64,000 nt of DNA, from contig NC_016479.1 in NCBI RefSeq assembly GCF_000227115.2, forward strand, positions 1,052,686 to 1,116,685. The letters are read 5' to 3'. The position numbers and the translations under genes were made by a program. Below, piece after piece: positions 46,989 through 58,199 of this stretch (position 1 is its first letter; the number at the start of each line of letters is the position of its first letter). The notes under the pieces are model-generated. The model worked only from the letters and a program-made list of their open reading frames with translations. It did no database searches and was not told the origin of the DNA. This DNA comes from Naumovozyma dairenensis CBS 421 (Eukaryota; Ascomycota; Saccharomycetes; Saccharomycetales; Saccharomycetaceae).

Positions 46989-47933
46989 TGCCTGCTTTGA
47001 AAAATAAAGATTATTCTAGCAAACAAAGGATGACTGTATTTATGTTATAAAGTAAGAAACAGCACAGCATAGATAACGTCTATTTAATCCGGTTGAAGAA
47101 GTGTAACACATATGCAGCAGCGTACATAATGTGGGTGCCAGATCTCTATTCCATGTGCCAGCAGAATATTACCAACCTATGGCTTCTATATATAAGCTTA
47201 TAGATGTATTCGGTGCCTGTAAATTGGTAATGTGGAAAAACCATAGGTCTGAGTAAAAGTAGATAGATAGGGCAAAAGTTAATGCCCTACCATTATATAG
47301 TTCTATGACCGAGCCCTCAAGGGAGACAAGACAAGACAAGACAAACGGCTGAAACAACAAAACAACTATCGGAGTCTCAACTCCGATGGCGGGCAGTTTG
47401 AGGGCAGTTGAGGGCCCAGGAAATAAGGAAGGAAATAAGGAAGGGAGGAACTCAACCCAAAGACTATAGGGGCCCTTCTACTATATAACACACACACACA
47501 CACACACACATCATATATCATATAACATATATATAAGGGGATCATCACCAATTGAGGGATCGTATGGCCGCTACCTCGCTCCACATCTGTTAAGAACATA
47601 CATGGCCCACTGTATAATGTTAAAATGTACCAAATCTGGTTGTTCTCTTCTCCTTTAAACCACATTTTTTGACATCTAAGCTGGTTATCCTCCATATACC
47701 TAGTACATCTTTTATTTTCAGGAGTAAGTTCTAGCCTGTTATATTGTTGTACTCCCCCCCCCCCACCCATATATATATTATAAAGGCCTCTTCCTACTCT
47801 TTTCTTTCTTTTACAAATCTTCCTCTATTAATTAGTTCACACAACTATTTATATATTACTGGTCCCAGATCAGTAAGGCAACAGTAATACAAACAAACAA
47901 ACAAACAAACAACAAACAACAAAGAGGAAAAAT
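46989..47933. other. ISR1-PIL1 divergent promoter region with several microsatellites
   Basis: This 945 bp stretch is rich in simple repeats: an AC run at 47488-47510, a C11 run at 47754-47764 and CAAA units at 47890-47921 just before the PIL1 ATG. A TATATATTATAAA lies at about 47770-47782 and is a likely PIL1 TATA box. A 134-codon minus-strand frame crosses the C/G and AC runs and is not credible as a gene. Confidence 0.55.
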
Positions 47934-49040
47934 ATGCACAAAACATACTCATTAAGAACGGGGAAGGCACCCACCGCCTCCCAACTGGAAAACCCACCAC
48001 CACCAAGAACAAGCACTAAATCAAGATTCTTCGGTAAAGGAGGTCTAGCTTACAATTTCAGAACCAAAGCAGCTGGTTCCTTTGGTGCTGAATTATCTCG
48101 TAAAATTTCTCAATTAGTGAAAATTGACAAAAACATAATGAGATCCATGGAAGTGGCCTCCATGGAAAGAAGAGATGTAGCTACTTATTTATCACAATGG
48201 GGGTTGGAGAATGATGATGATGTTTCCGATTTGACTGATAAGATTGGTGTATTGATTTATGAAATTAGTGAATTGGATGATCAATTCATTGATAGATATG
48301 ATCAATATAGATTGACTATGAAATCTATTAGAGACATTGAAACTTCAATTCAACCTTCTAGAGATCGTAAGGATAAGATTTTGGATAAGATTGCATTTAT
48401 GAAGTATAAAGAACCGGGGTCCCAAAAGATTGAAGTGTTGGAACAAGAATTAGTAAGAGCTGAAGCTGAACAATTGGTGGCTGAGGCTCAATTGTCTAAT
48501 ATTACTAGGTCAAAGATGAGAGCTGCTTTTAATTATCAATTTGATGCTACTATTGAACATTCAGAGAAAATCGCTTTGATTGCGGGGTATGCTAAAGCTC
48601 TTTTGGAATTATTGGATGATTCTCCTGTAACTCCAGGTGAGACTAGACCTGCTTATGATGGTTATGAAGCTTCTAAACAAATCATCATTGATGCAGAAAC
48701 TGCTTTGAATGATTGGACTTTGGATTCAGCTCATGTTAAACCTACTCTAAGTTTTAAACAACAACAACAAAATCAACGAGAATATCAACAAGAACAAGAT
48801 CAACATGATGGGTATTATAACGAGGTAGAGGAAGAAGAAGAAGAAGTGGATGAAGATGAAGATGAAAATGAAGATTATCAAGAATTACACGACAATACAG
48901 ATAATCTAGGAAATGAAGTTATACAAGAAGAATATATTGTACACCATCAGACAGTTCCCTTAGATAGTATGGGAAGTAACTTTTCAGATCACTTGCAACA
49001 GAATCCTCCTGCTATTGATCAAAGTATCCCACAAGTCTGA
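47934..49040 (+). CDS. PIL1: Eisosome core component Pil1 (BAR-domain protein)
   Basis: Forms the membrane-bending lattice of eisosomes (MCC) under the plasma membrane, binding PI(4,5)P2. The product is 368 aa (S. cerevisiae Pil1 339, Lsp1 341). The N-terminal segment MHKTYSLRTGKAPTASQLENPPPP and RFFGKGGLAYNFR match Pil1 more than Lsp1, as does FGAELSRKISQLVKIDKN. The BAR domain covers about 50-275 with QFIDRYDQYRLTMKSIRDIE and IALIAGYAKALLELLDDSPVTPGETRPAYDGYEAS. The C-terminal tail is Gln-rich then acidic, longer than in S. cerevisiae. In S. cerevisiae PIL1 lies in the sister region (YGR086C), so its presence here is a trace of the pre-duplication order. Confidence 0.96.
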   Translation: MHKTYSLRTGKAPTASQLENPPPPRTSTKSRFFGKGGLAYNFRTKAAGSFGAELSRKISQLVKIDKNIMRSMEVASMERRDVATYLSQWGLENDDDVSDLTDKIGVLIYEISELDDQFIDRYDQYRLTMKSIRDIETSIQPSRDRKDKILDKIAFMKYKEPGSQKIEVLEQELVRAEAEQLVAEAQLSNITRSKMRAAFNYQFDATIEHSEKIALIAGYAKALLELLDDSPVTPGETRPAYDGYEASKQIIIDAETALNDWTLDSAHVKPTLSFKQQQQNQREYQQEQDQHDGYYNEVEEEEEEVDEDEDENEDYQELHDNTDNLGNEVIQEEYIVHHQTVPLDSMGSNFSDHLQQNPPAIDQSIPQV

Positions 49041-49596
49041 CTGAATAATTCCCATTTTTTTATTCACATACCTCCAATAGTCTTTCTTTTTTTTCCAAGT
49101 TTCCTTTTTACAAATGTTTTAATATATTAATTAAACCCCTTTAGGAATAATACTGGTACGAAGTAAGTCGTACGGGGCGTTCTGATCGTCATCTAACGTA
49201 AGTATCTTTTTCCCTCCCATTTCCTCTCTTTATCATCTTATCTTACAATAATTAATGTTGTCAATTTTTATTCTATAATTTATATTCAATATAATCTAAT
49301 AATAATAATTATATCTTCCCATTAATGAGTTACATCTCCAACGTAAAGCAATTCCAACTGTCAATCTATTACTAAAGGAATCCTGTTTGTTTCTGCCTGG
49401 CAGGACAGGATAGACGGACGAGCCTGCACGTGAACACGAAATGTTGTGAAAATGTTATAAACGTCGACCTTTTCCAATATTTATATATTAGCAATAGTAA
49501 AATAGATGTATACGGGTGAATGAATAATTACTGCTGATGCCGCAGTGAGACATTGAGACGCAAGGGCCCATCATTCTTTCTTTCCGTTTACCACAA
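49041..49596. other. PIL1-COG4 spacer
   Basis: This 556 bp stretch holds the PIL1 3' flank and the COG4 promoter. A perfect hairpin GTACGA-AGTAAG-TCGTAC lies at 49156-49173 and a CACGTG at 49428-49433. No gene is supported. Confidence 0.45.
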
Positions 49597-49613
49597 ATGT
49601 CAAAGGAGATCAA

Positions 49614-49645
<32 letters not shown>

Positions 49646-52410
49646 TTACGTCCCAGGAATGGCATCCTCCTACTTCATCAGCACCATCTTCTTCTTCTCT
49701 AATGATCGATTCCCAATTATCTAAAAATTTAGCCAAATATTCTTTATTATTAGAAAAACTGTCCACTTCTTCACAAGTTGAAAAATTATCAACAATAGTA
49801 GCTAAAGATCATCAATCACATTTAGCCAATTTAAATGATTTCATTCAAGAATCTCAATTGAATCATAATAAACAAATTAGAAAATTAGAATTACAAAGAA
49901 CAGACTTGACTACAGTATTAACAAAATATAATTCAATCTTATCAAATATACAAATATCAAACATAAATGGTCAATTATTAAATAAAAATATAACATCAAT
50001 CGATAATGAAAATATTTTAGTCTCACAAACATTACAATTCATCAAGAACATCAGAACTTTGAAAAATAATATCATATTAATAGATTCTGCATTAAAGGAG
50101 AAAGATTATCAAGTCGCAGGGAAAGCAATCAAAGAAATCAAATTATTACCTAATCATGAAACTTTAATAAATTCAGAATTTGCCAAGAAAGTTATACCAT
50201 CTTCCACAATTCAAGAAGAACCAGCCATATTAATTGACAATTGGTGTCGAGAATTAACCACTTTATTTAAAGAAAAATTTATAACAGCTGCCCAGAAAAA
50301 AGATATAGATGAATTGACTTTAATGTTTCAAATGTTCCCCATGGTAGGACAAGACCACTTGGGATTGGAATTATATTCAAAATATGTCTGTGATATTATA
50401 GCTAATGAAAGTAGGAAAATTTTAACTTTTGAAAAGAAAAATCTTTCAAACTTATATTATTCAAATGCATTATTACATCTTTTCAAAATAGTTTCTACCA
50501 TAATTAATGATCATTCCAAGATTATTTCCGCCTCATACGGGAAAAATTATATGATTCATGTGATGGAAAACGTAGAGAAAGAAGCAGATTTACAAGCAGG
50601 GCTTCTATTGGATATATTTAATGAATCAAGAAATTTAGATCAAATCGTTAACAATATTAAGCATTGGAATGAAAAATATCAAAATAAAGACAAAAAAAAC
50701 TATTCAATTAAACGTAGTATCAGTACTGATGAACTACAAAATGATATGGAAAATAAAAATAATAATACTTCTACGATTGACAATAGTAGTAACAAAGACA
50801 TTATGATACCGATGAATCAATTATCAACTTTAATAAATGAATTTTCACAAATCTTACAAAATTGGTCAATGTATTCAAGATTTTTTTCCGTTAGATGGAA
50901 TGAATTTTCTGATATTAAAACAACTGTCTTGACACCTCCAAAACCTATTGGTGACAGTAAATTTAGGACGAAATTAGTAAATGATTCTTATTTGGAAAGT
51001 TTCGAAATCTTAATAATGTATCATCTTCAAAAATCATTTAATAATAGTATTGCATTAGAGGAATTACCATCTCTTAATGAATTGATTCAATTACCTACTT
51101 TTAAACCAAATAAAGATGAATCATTAATACCAATAACATCTGTTTTGGAAGATTTATCTATCCTAATTAGGAAAAATTTAATATCAAATGTTAACTCAGG
51201 TCAATTTGATGTCTTAAACAAATTTATTGATAATATTTCAATCTTTATTCAAAATGAATTCTTAGTGAAATTTATGCAAAATAAAATTAAAAGTTTACAA
51301 CCGAAAATTATTCATTTATCAAGTTTGAAAAAATATTCTCCTAAAATTGATGATTCATTATTACTATCACCTTCATCCACATCTCAATTACCTACAAGAT
51401 CAAATACACCAGTAAATAATCAATCGAAAAACACTGCATCCAATACTAATACCACAACGAATGATGGTTCCAATATGAAATTATCTAATCTAAGAGGGTT
51501 TGATTTCAGAGGAGCCGCAGCATCAGCATTTACAAACATTCAATCAAATTTACAAACTGTCGTAGTAACTGAAGAAACAGATACTCAAGAATCAATACTA
51601 GCACTACATCATTACTTGATTTACATCAACACCTTATACTTCACCAAAACATTCATTCATAAATTATTAATTATAGAAATCATTGATGAAAATCCTAAAT
51701 TATTACCTGATAATTTCCCCTTTCTGAATAATTCTGGAACATTAAGGGAAAAATTAATCACATGTGAAAATAAAATATTTGAACAAACAGATAAATTAAT
51801 CAAATGGACAATAAAATACCTTTTCCAGAATTTCTTCCTATCCAAGATAAGAATCTTATTAACGAACTTGTTTGTTAACAATGCATCTCATACAAGCTCA
51901 CATTCTTCTTCTTCATCCTTTTCTCATAAGAGAACTGATAGTCGTAATAATAATACTAATAATAACGAATTGTTCTATGTTTCTGGAATAGATGATTATG
52001 AAGATATGACAAGGATAAATGAATTCTTAAAAAAATGGCAACAATTATTCATCCCATTCCAAAATGTCTTACAACATGAAGCATATAATCAATTATTATC
52101 ATTCGTTGTTGAATTTATGATTAATCTATTAGAAAAGAGAATTTGGTTATTACAAGTTAATGAATTAGGTGCAACGAAATTAGATAGAGAATTAAGTATA
52201 TTTATTGGGACCGTTTGTGGGTTAAATTATAAATTGAGAGAAAAATTTACAAAATTGACCCAAATTGTATTATTATTGGGATTCGATGATGATGACTTTA
52301 ATTTGGAAACTGGTGACATTAAAGATGATGTTGGAGAGGGAATTGATTGGGTTTTAAGTCCACAAGAAAGAATCAGTGCTAGAAATTTAAAGATAGATAA
52401 AAGAATCTAA
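49597..52410 (+). CDS. COG4: Conserved oligomeric Golgi complex subunit 4
   Basis: Essential lobe A subunit of the COG tethering complex for retrograde traffic within the Golgi. The product is 937 aa (S. cerevisiae Cog4 861). After a poly-Thr run (about 7-16) comes a coiled coil (LAKYSLLLEKLSTSSQVEKLS, KQIRKLELQRTDLTTVLTKY). The COG4 domain follows (LIDNWCRELTTLFKEKFITAAQKKDIDELTLMFQMFPMVGQDHLGLELYSKYVCD at about 209-264). The C-terminal legs end with LLEKRIWLLQVNELGATKLDRELSIFIGTV and WVLSPQERISARNLKIDKRI. The extra length comes from Ser/Asn/Thr-rich inserts near 380-400, 590-620 and 770-785. In S. cerevisiae it follows FHL1 in the same order. Confidence 0.93.
49615..49645 (+). repeat. (ACT)n triplet repeat in COG4
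   Basis: Ten or so ACT codons give the poly-Thr run close to the COG4 N-terminus. Being a pure triplet repeat, it probably varies in length among strains without breaking the frame. Confidence 0.9.
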
Positions 52411-52986
52411 AAACAACAACAACAAACATTATTATGTAAGCAGGTAGATAAATAGATAGACAAAAATATATATAGATTAACGATTAATTTAAGGCACAAC
52501 AAAACTACTTCGGATAGCAAAAAAAAAACATGGACACAGTGAAATTGTTAATAGCTAAGTTTACTGGTTGTTTTATGACGCTATGTTATTCTTTAACAAA
52601 TCACTTTAAACGACAATGGGCCGGCCGGAATTTTCTATCAAGAAAAACAAAAAATAAACAAACTTGAAATCCTTTGATTATTTATGCAAAATATGTAAAT
52701 TTTGAATACACGAAATAACTAGCTCATCTCAACGACCAAAAAGGGAAATCCAATACAAATAAACCAATTTTGGTTTGGATATAAACACAAGTCTAGCAAC
52801 TACATTAACTGTTGGCCATTGTTTCATTTTCTTTTGAAAAATTTCAGAGACAGTGTTTATCATCAAGGCTTTTAAATAACTAATATCTGCACCGTTTCTT
52901 CCAATATAATACACTTTTATTATTTGGTTAGTGGATCCCAGCAGGAACGTGGAAATACGAGGGAAAAATAAACTGCTTCTTGATCA
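52411..52986. other. COG4-FHL1 spacer
   Basis: This 576 bp stretch holds the COG4 3' flank and the FHL1 promoter. A GGCCGGCC palindrome lies at 52619-52626. No gene or RNA is supported. Confidence 0.45.
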
Positions 52987-55900
52987 ATGGAGGCTGTATC
53001 AGGGGCGCCTGATACTGTCTCATACACAAGTGAGACTCATCAAGAGACCCGAGATATAAACATAAATATTCATAATATTGAAACTCATCAACACTCACAA
53101 CAGCGAAAAGAAGGAACAGAGAATTCAATGACTGAAATGGAAACAGTTCCCTCAGGTATAACTCAAAAACACAATACGGTCTTACCAGAAGTAGAGAAAA
53201 AAATACGTAATTTTGCAGATAATAATGAAACTGGAAATGATTCTGAGCGAAAAGAACAACAACAAGAAGAAACGTATGCTCATGAGCAAAACCCCGAGAT
53301 TCGTTCAGCTAATAGTCATAAGGAAATAGAAGAAAATATATCAAGCGACACTAAACTTATACAGACGGGAAGAGATAATTCACCTGATATAGTACAAGAT
53401 AACCTTAATCATACTGCTTCCAATCCAACTACAATACAGGAACAAAACCCTGAGAATATACAAGATATCAGTATTACTGGACAAGATTCGAAACATGACG
53501 AGAGTAAAGAGCACGTAGAAATCACTCTGAATGCTAGTAAAAACGAGAACACGAAAATCATCAGCACACATCACGACACCGAGGAGGACCAGGCTACAAA
53601 CCAAATTGAAAATATATATGACAACCTGAAAGATGATACCATGAATGAAAACAAGGCCACACATGACGCTACAGAATCTAGGGAAAGACAAAATGAACAA
53701 ACCTCTGCACCAGAACCATCAAATCTTGAGACGATAAGTGAACGTAGCATCGAATTGAAACATACAATAGGTGAAGGATCAGATATACTGACCCAGCTAG
53801 AGCAAGAAAGGGGCAAGACGATACCGTCAACCAATGTATCACATTTAGAAAATTCAACGGGGAAAGATAATAGTGAAAAACATGATGAAATACCGTCCAC
53901 TCATTTTGACCTTCCTGAAGGCTTAACGGCAAATCTTTCTAATTTAAGTTCAACTTCTAATTTTATTGACAAAGAGCAAAGTAGTGCTAAGACCACCCCA
54001 GGTACCCCAGAAGGCAATATGAATATGGGACAAGAGGACGACGCCATGAAGTTAGAACTAAGTACGCCACAGTTGGACAACGATGATTTCGTTAAACTTT
54101 TAGAATTCGATCCAAATCATGATCCTGATATTTTTTCTTCAAATGAAATATTACAGCAAGCTATTTCCAATGATATCAATGAAGACGGGCATGTAAATAC
54201 CAGTGACAATATTACGACTGATGAAAAAGATAATTCAAATGATGTGAATGCTAAAGAAGCCACTGAACAATCAAGTGTTAGCAGAGGTCATACACCGGAA
54301 ATTAACAACGATAGTAATAGAGAAAACACGGAAGACGTTCTAAATCAAAAAGAAGATATTCAAGTTAAAACTGAGAATGAAGCGGTATTATCTCGAGATG
54401 ATGAAAACCAACCACCTCATCACCAAAATGATCCGGCAAAAATAACTACCGAAACTTCCATGGAAGTAAAACAAGAAAACAATCTCACACAATCAAATGC
54501 ACTAAATCTCCCCAAAACGTTTGAAACCAACATAAATTTAGAAGAAAACACCCCTGCTTCCATAATATTTGGGAAAAACAATTTATTGAACCGACAGAGA
54601 CAGAATTCATTGACTCCAGTAATGTTTCAGCGACATGAGTTAGTTGCACTAAACAACTCTACTTCACTAAATACTGACAAACCTGCCAATGGGCTGGAAT
54701 CCGCTAATCTTGAAAAAGATTCAAATATACAGTCGCCTATTAACTTAAAATCGGTAGACTCTCAAACGTCAATACCACCCAGTGAACAACCAACAATTTT
54801 TGCCTATGCACGTCTAGATTTCCAAAGTTTTACATTTTATGTTCAAACATTACATGCAATTATTGGTAGAAGATCAGAGAATGATTTTTCACATAAAGTA
54901 GATGTTAATTTAGGTCCATCGAAATCGATATCAAGGAGGCATGCTCAAATTTTTTACAATTTCGGTACAGGAAGATTTGAACTTTCAATCATTGGTAAGA
55001 ATGGTGCGTTTGTTGATGATGTGTTTGTTGAAAGAGGTAATACTGTCCCACTCCGAAACAAGACTAAGATTCAAATCGGACAAATCCCATTTCAATTTAT
55101 ACTTCCGGAAGGGCAAGATAATGGTACATCCGTATCACCGCCACCTGAAGCAACAAAAAATGCAGAACTTGAACATGTAATGGATATGGGACTAGCTCAA
55201 GAAGATATAATGGACTCTGCAGCAGCTGAACTCCAAAAATCGAAAAAGAAACAGAAAGAATCATCAGTTACTACCAAGAAGAAAACACAATCACCTAAAC
55301 CTGCTATAAAGAAGGAGAAGAAAGTTATCAAACCTCCAAAGAAAGTATACACTATTGATGAAATACCAGTAGAATACAGGGCTAAACCAGCATATTCATA
55401 TTCTGCAATGTTAACTACTTGTATCAGGAAATATTCCAATGCTAACGGTATGTCTTTGTCTGAAATATATGCTGGTATACGGGAGCTCTTCCCATATTAT
55501 AAATATTGTCCAGATGGTTGGCAAAGTTCGGTGAGACATAATTTATCATTGAATAAATCTTTTAGGAAAGTATCCAAAGAAGGTAAAGGTTGGTTATGGG
55601 GACTTGATGAAAACTATATTGCTGAAAGAGAAAAACTGAAAAAGAAACAAGCTGAAGCTGCAGCAGCAAAGGCACAAGCAACAAGATTAAGACTAGAACA
55701 ACAACAAATGCAAAAAAGTAAGAAATCAAGTCATTCTACGTCGATACGGAAACCTACTGTAAATAATGCTAATGGGAATAACAATAACCAATCCATATCA
55801 CAAACTTTAGCCGCTAACAGAGCAGCAGCTGTGGTCACAAAATCATCACCTGAGAATGATCACAAGAGAACTATGAAATATTTGCAAGAGCAATTGATGG

Positions 55901-56982
55901 TCCTAACGCGAGATAGGAAAGGTTTATCAAAACAAACTATTACTACGATATTAACTCAAGCTTTAGCAATGACTATAAATCAAGTAACTCAAGCAGCCAA
56001 AAGTAAAGGCATTACGGGGAATCCACTTATAGCATTAATGGATAAAAATCCACAACATTTGAACTTAATTTTAGCAGCAGCAGTTAATGCAGCTACAGCT
56101 AAAGTAACGAATGGACAAGTAAAACAGCTAGTTAGTATACCGCCTCCGTCTAGTCCTTTAGCTAAGCCTACGGTATCACAACAAGTTAATACCACCGCTG
56201 CGTCACATAATAATAGTATTGCCAATGAATCATCTCATTCAAAATCAGAGGCTGCTGGTTCATTTGATCCAACATCATTGTCACGATTTTTCCAGCCGAA
56301 ACAACAACAGCAGCAACAACAACAACAACAAAACAAGACTACGACACCAACTTTGGCGAAGCAGCCTATAGTTCCTCAGAAACGTAGTCGAGAAGGGGAT
56401 GATGAAGGACGAGATGAGAAAAAGCCAAATAAAGGCGATGAAACGTCAAGTGGTGATGAATCTGACTCGTCAACGTCATCATCATCGTCGTCGTCGTCAT
56501 CCTCGGCTTCATCGTCTGCAGCTTCTGCAAGTTCCTCTTCTTCATCGTCCGAATCATCGAATGATTCATCATCATCATCATCATCATCAGGTGAATCTGA
56601 TAATGAGGGTTCTAATGAGAACGAAAACGAGAACGAAAACAAAGACGAGAACGCAAACGAAAACGAAAACGAAAACGAAAACGAGAACGAGAATGTGAAT
56701 GAGAATGAAGACAATCTTAGGAAGATAAGTTGTCCAAGTGGTCCCGTTCCAATACTGACTGGTAAAGATAGTGACAAAAAGGAGGAAACTGCTGACGACC
56801 GTAAAGAAAGTGGCGATAAGGATACAAACGAAATGAATGATAAAAAGGAAGGAACATCTTCTTCTTCATCATCTTCGACTTCCTCATCTTCATCATCATC
56901 TGGTTCATCATCCTCTGATGAGTCTGATGGGACGGAATCCAGTTCAGATGAAGATGATGGATCTACAGATGAAGCAAAATAG
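52987..56982 (+). CDS. FHL1: Forkhead-like regulator of ribosomal protein genes Fhl1
   Basis: Fhl1 sits at ribosomal-protein gene promoters and recruits Ifh1 (activator) or Crf1 (repressor) under TORC1 control. The product is 1331 aa, much longer than S. cerevisiae Fhl1 (936). The FHA domain is at about 605-707 (FAYARLDFQSFTFYVQTLH, IIGRRSENDFSHKVDVN, SKSISRRHAQIFYNFG), almost identical to S. cerevisiae. The forkhead domain is at about 795-878 (KPAYSYSAMLTTCIRKY, WQSSVRHNLSLNKSFRKV). A conserved block KYLQEQLMVLTRDRKGLSKQTI lies at about 960-985. The extra length is a long acidic, Asn/Glu/Thr-rich N-terminus and a C-terminus of poly-Gln, poly-Ser and Glu-Asn repeats. RPL11, a likely target, lies two genes away. 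Confidence 0.95.
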   Translation: MEAVSGAPDTVSYTSETHQETRDININIHNIETHQHSQQRKEGTENSMTEMETVPSGITQKHNTVLPEVEKKIRNFADNNETGNDSERKEQQQEETYAHEQNPEIRSANSHKEIEENISSDTKLIQTGRDNSPDIVQDNLNHTASNPTTIQEQNPENIQDISITGQDSKHDESKEHVEITLNASKNENTKIISTHHDTEEDQATNQIENIYDNLKDDTMNENKATHDATESRERQNEQTSAPEPSNLETISERSIELKHTIGEGSDILTQLEQERGKTIPSTNVSHLENSTGKDNSEKHDEIPSTHFDLPEGLTANLSNLSSTSNFIDKEQSSAKTTPGTPEGNMNMGQEDDAMKLELSTPQLDNDDFVKLLEFDPNHDPDIFSSNEILQQAISNDINEDGHVNTSDNITTDEKDNSNDVNAKEATEQSSVSRGHTPEINNDSNRENTEDVLNQKEDIQVKTENEAVLSRDDENQPPHHQNDPAKITTETSMEVKQENNLTQSNALNLPKTFETNINLEENTPASIIFGKNNLLNRQRQNSLTPVMFQRHELVALNNSTSLNTDKPANGLESANLEKDSNIQSPINLKSVDSQTSIPPSEQPTIFAYARLDFQSFTFYVQTLHAIIGRRSENDFSHKVDVNLGPSKSISRRHAQIFYNFGTGRFELSIIGKNGAFVDDVFVERGNTVPLRNKTKIQIGQIPFQFILPEGQDNGTSVSPPPEATKNAELEHVMDMGLAQEDIMDSAAAELQKSKKKQKESSVTTKKKTQSPKPAIKKEKKVIKPPKKVYTIDEIPVEYRAKPAYSYSAMLTTCIRKYSNANGMSLSEIYAGIRELFPYYKYCPDGWQSSVRHNLSLNKSFRKVSKEGKGWLWGLDENYIAEREKLKKKQAEAAAAKAQATRLRLEQQQMQKSKKSSHSTSIRKPTVNNANGNNNNQSISQTLAANRAAAVVTKSSPENDHKRTMKYLQEQLMVLTRDRKGLSKQTITTILTQALAMTINQVTQAAKSKGITGNPLIALMDKNPQHLNLILAAAVNAATAKVTNGQVKQLVSIPPPSSPLAKPTVSQQVNTTAASHNNSIANESSHSKSEAAGSFDPTSLSRFFQPKQQQQQQQQQQNKTTTPTLAKQPIVPQKRSREGDDEGRDEKKPNKGDETSSGDESDSSTSSSSSSSSSSASSSAASASSSSSSSESSNDSSSSSSSSGESDNEGSNENENENENKDENANENENENENENENVNENEDNLRKISCPSGPVPILTGKDSDKKEETADDRKESGDKDTNEMNDKKEGTSSSSSSSTSSSSSSSGSSSSDESDGTESSSDEDDGSTDEAK
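56302..56706 (+). repeat. Coding low-complexity tracts of FHL1 (Gln, Ser, Glu-Asn)
   Basis: A CAA/CAG run (about 56302-56331) encodes poly-Gln. TCA/TCG/TCC repeats (about 56470-56590) encode Ser runs. GA-rich hexamers of the GAAAAC/GAGAAC type (about 56612-56705) encode Glu-Asn repeats. A further Ser run lies at about 56858-56930. All keep the frame. The complementary strand of this tract is also open, which is a by-product of the repeats. Confidence 0.9.
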
Positions 56983-57335
56983 GACTGATAAATTGGCATG
57001 TCGTGTTATTATTCTATGTTATATTCTATGCAAATTTTTTTTTATTTTTAATAGTTAAGGAGGAATTTCCTTATTTATATTCATGACTATAGTGTGGCGT
57101 TACATGTTTTTATATAGATATGCTATTTGACATATATATATATTTACTACATCCCTTATATTCCGTGATCAGGGATATATCACTGCCAATCATTACGAGG
57201 AGGGTACTAAATAGGACGGCTCGATTAAATTGTGTAATTTTATATTGCATTTTTTTATTTTTATTTTAGATTATTTTGTTTAAGAATTCTTATGAAAACA
57301 TGACTTATTTCCGTCTCCGTTATATATATACGTGA
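56983..57335. other. FHL1/PRE2 convergent spacer
   Basis: This 353 bp AT-rich spacer separates converging stops. It holds TATA-rich 3'-end signals and nothing else that I can recognise. Confidence 0.45.
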
Positions 57336-58199
57336 TCAACCCACGACATTATTGAAGGAACCCTCTTGTTCTTTGATTTCCCAGAATGTGGAACCGACAT
57401 CATGATTACCATGGTACACCCAACCTTCTTCAGTAATATGATACAAATTAATGGAACCACCAGAATAAGCATCTCTATGAGCTGCAGCTAAGATAGATCT
57501 TTTCCCCAAATACAATGCTTCCTCCACGGTCAAATCCCACTTATAATTACTATCTAGGACACCATAGGCAAAAGTTTGACCTGACCCTACACAAAACAGA
57601 TCTCCTTGCAATCTAGTCCCATCAGAATCCACATAATAAATAGTTGGACCCTCTTTCTTTGTATATCCACAAATCATAGTCCCCATAGATAACCCAGCAC
57701 CTTTATATTGATAAACCAAATTGCTCAATATCTTGGATGCTGCTGCGACGGAGATACGATTTTTCTCTTTCAATTCATGTAATCTACATTGAGAACCTAA
57801 CCAAGTTTCCCAAAATTGACAATCTGCAGCACCACCAGCCATGGTACCTAAAAGGAATGGATTAATTTCAATGACTTTCTTCACGGTTTGTGAAGCGACC
57901 CAATTACCCGCCGTAGCACGAGAATCCACAGCGACGACGATACCACCTTTGAACCTGAACGCTAGGGTTGTGGTACCATGAGCTATTTTGATTTTACAAT
58001 CTGGGTTTTTGGAATCGTCAGTGTGGGCCCTTAAGAATTGTTGTGGGGTAGATATTGGAGGAATTGATATCTGAGGGGCTAATTGTTGGAATTGAGATGT
58101 GCCGTTAATGAAATCGTGTTGTAATTCTTCTTCATTGTCGTAGTATAGTTCTTTGATTAATCCGTTACGGTTACTGAATCTATCTGCTATTGCTTGCAT
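57336..58199 (-). CDS. PRE2: 20S proteasome beta-5 subunit (chymotrypsin-like)
   Basis: The product is 287 aa, the same length as S. cerevisiae Pre2. The propeptide covers residues 1-75 and autocleavage is expected between Gly75 and Thr76 ([16 protein letters not shown]), leaving Thr76 as the catalytic nucleophile. The lysine in [10 protein letters not shown] and the motif [16 protein letters not shown], which is typical of beta-5, are present. [37 protein letters not shown] and [15 protein letters not shown] follow. The start [10 protein letters not shown] is conserved. A PACE box lies 172 bp upstream. It is divergent from RPL11. Confidence 0.97.
   Translation of the reverse strand: MQAIADRFSNRNGLIKELYYDNEEELQHDFINGTSQFQQLAPQISIPPISTPQQFLRAHTDDSKNPDCKIKIAHGTTTLAFRFKGGIVVAVDSRATAGNWVASQTVKKVIEINPFLLGTMAGGAADCQFWETWLGSQCRLHELKEKNRISVAAASKILSNLVYQYKGAGLSMGTMICGYTKKEGPTIYYVDSDGTRLQGDLFCVGSGQTFAYGVLDSNYKWDLTVEEALYLGKRSILAAAHRDAYSGGSINLYHITEEGWVYHGNHDVGSTFWEIKEQEGSFNNVVG

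Noticed and set aside
47366..47770. 134-codon minus-strand frame between ISR1 and PIL1
   Set aside because: Starts in a C11/G11 run and crosses an AC microsatellite; no plausible protein.
56376..56999. 207-codon minus-strand frame opposite the FHL1 C-terminus
   Set aside because: A by-product of Ser and Glu-Asn codon repeats; its own protein is only low-complexity Ser/Asp/Phe runs.
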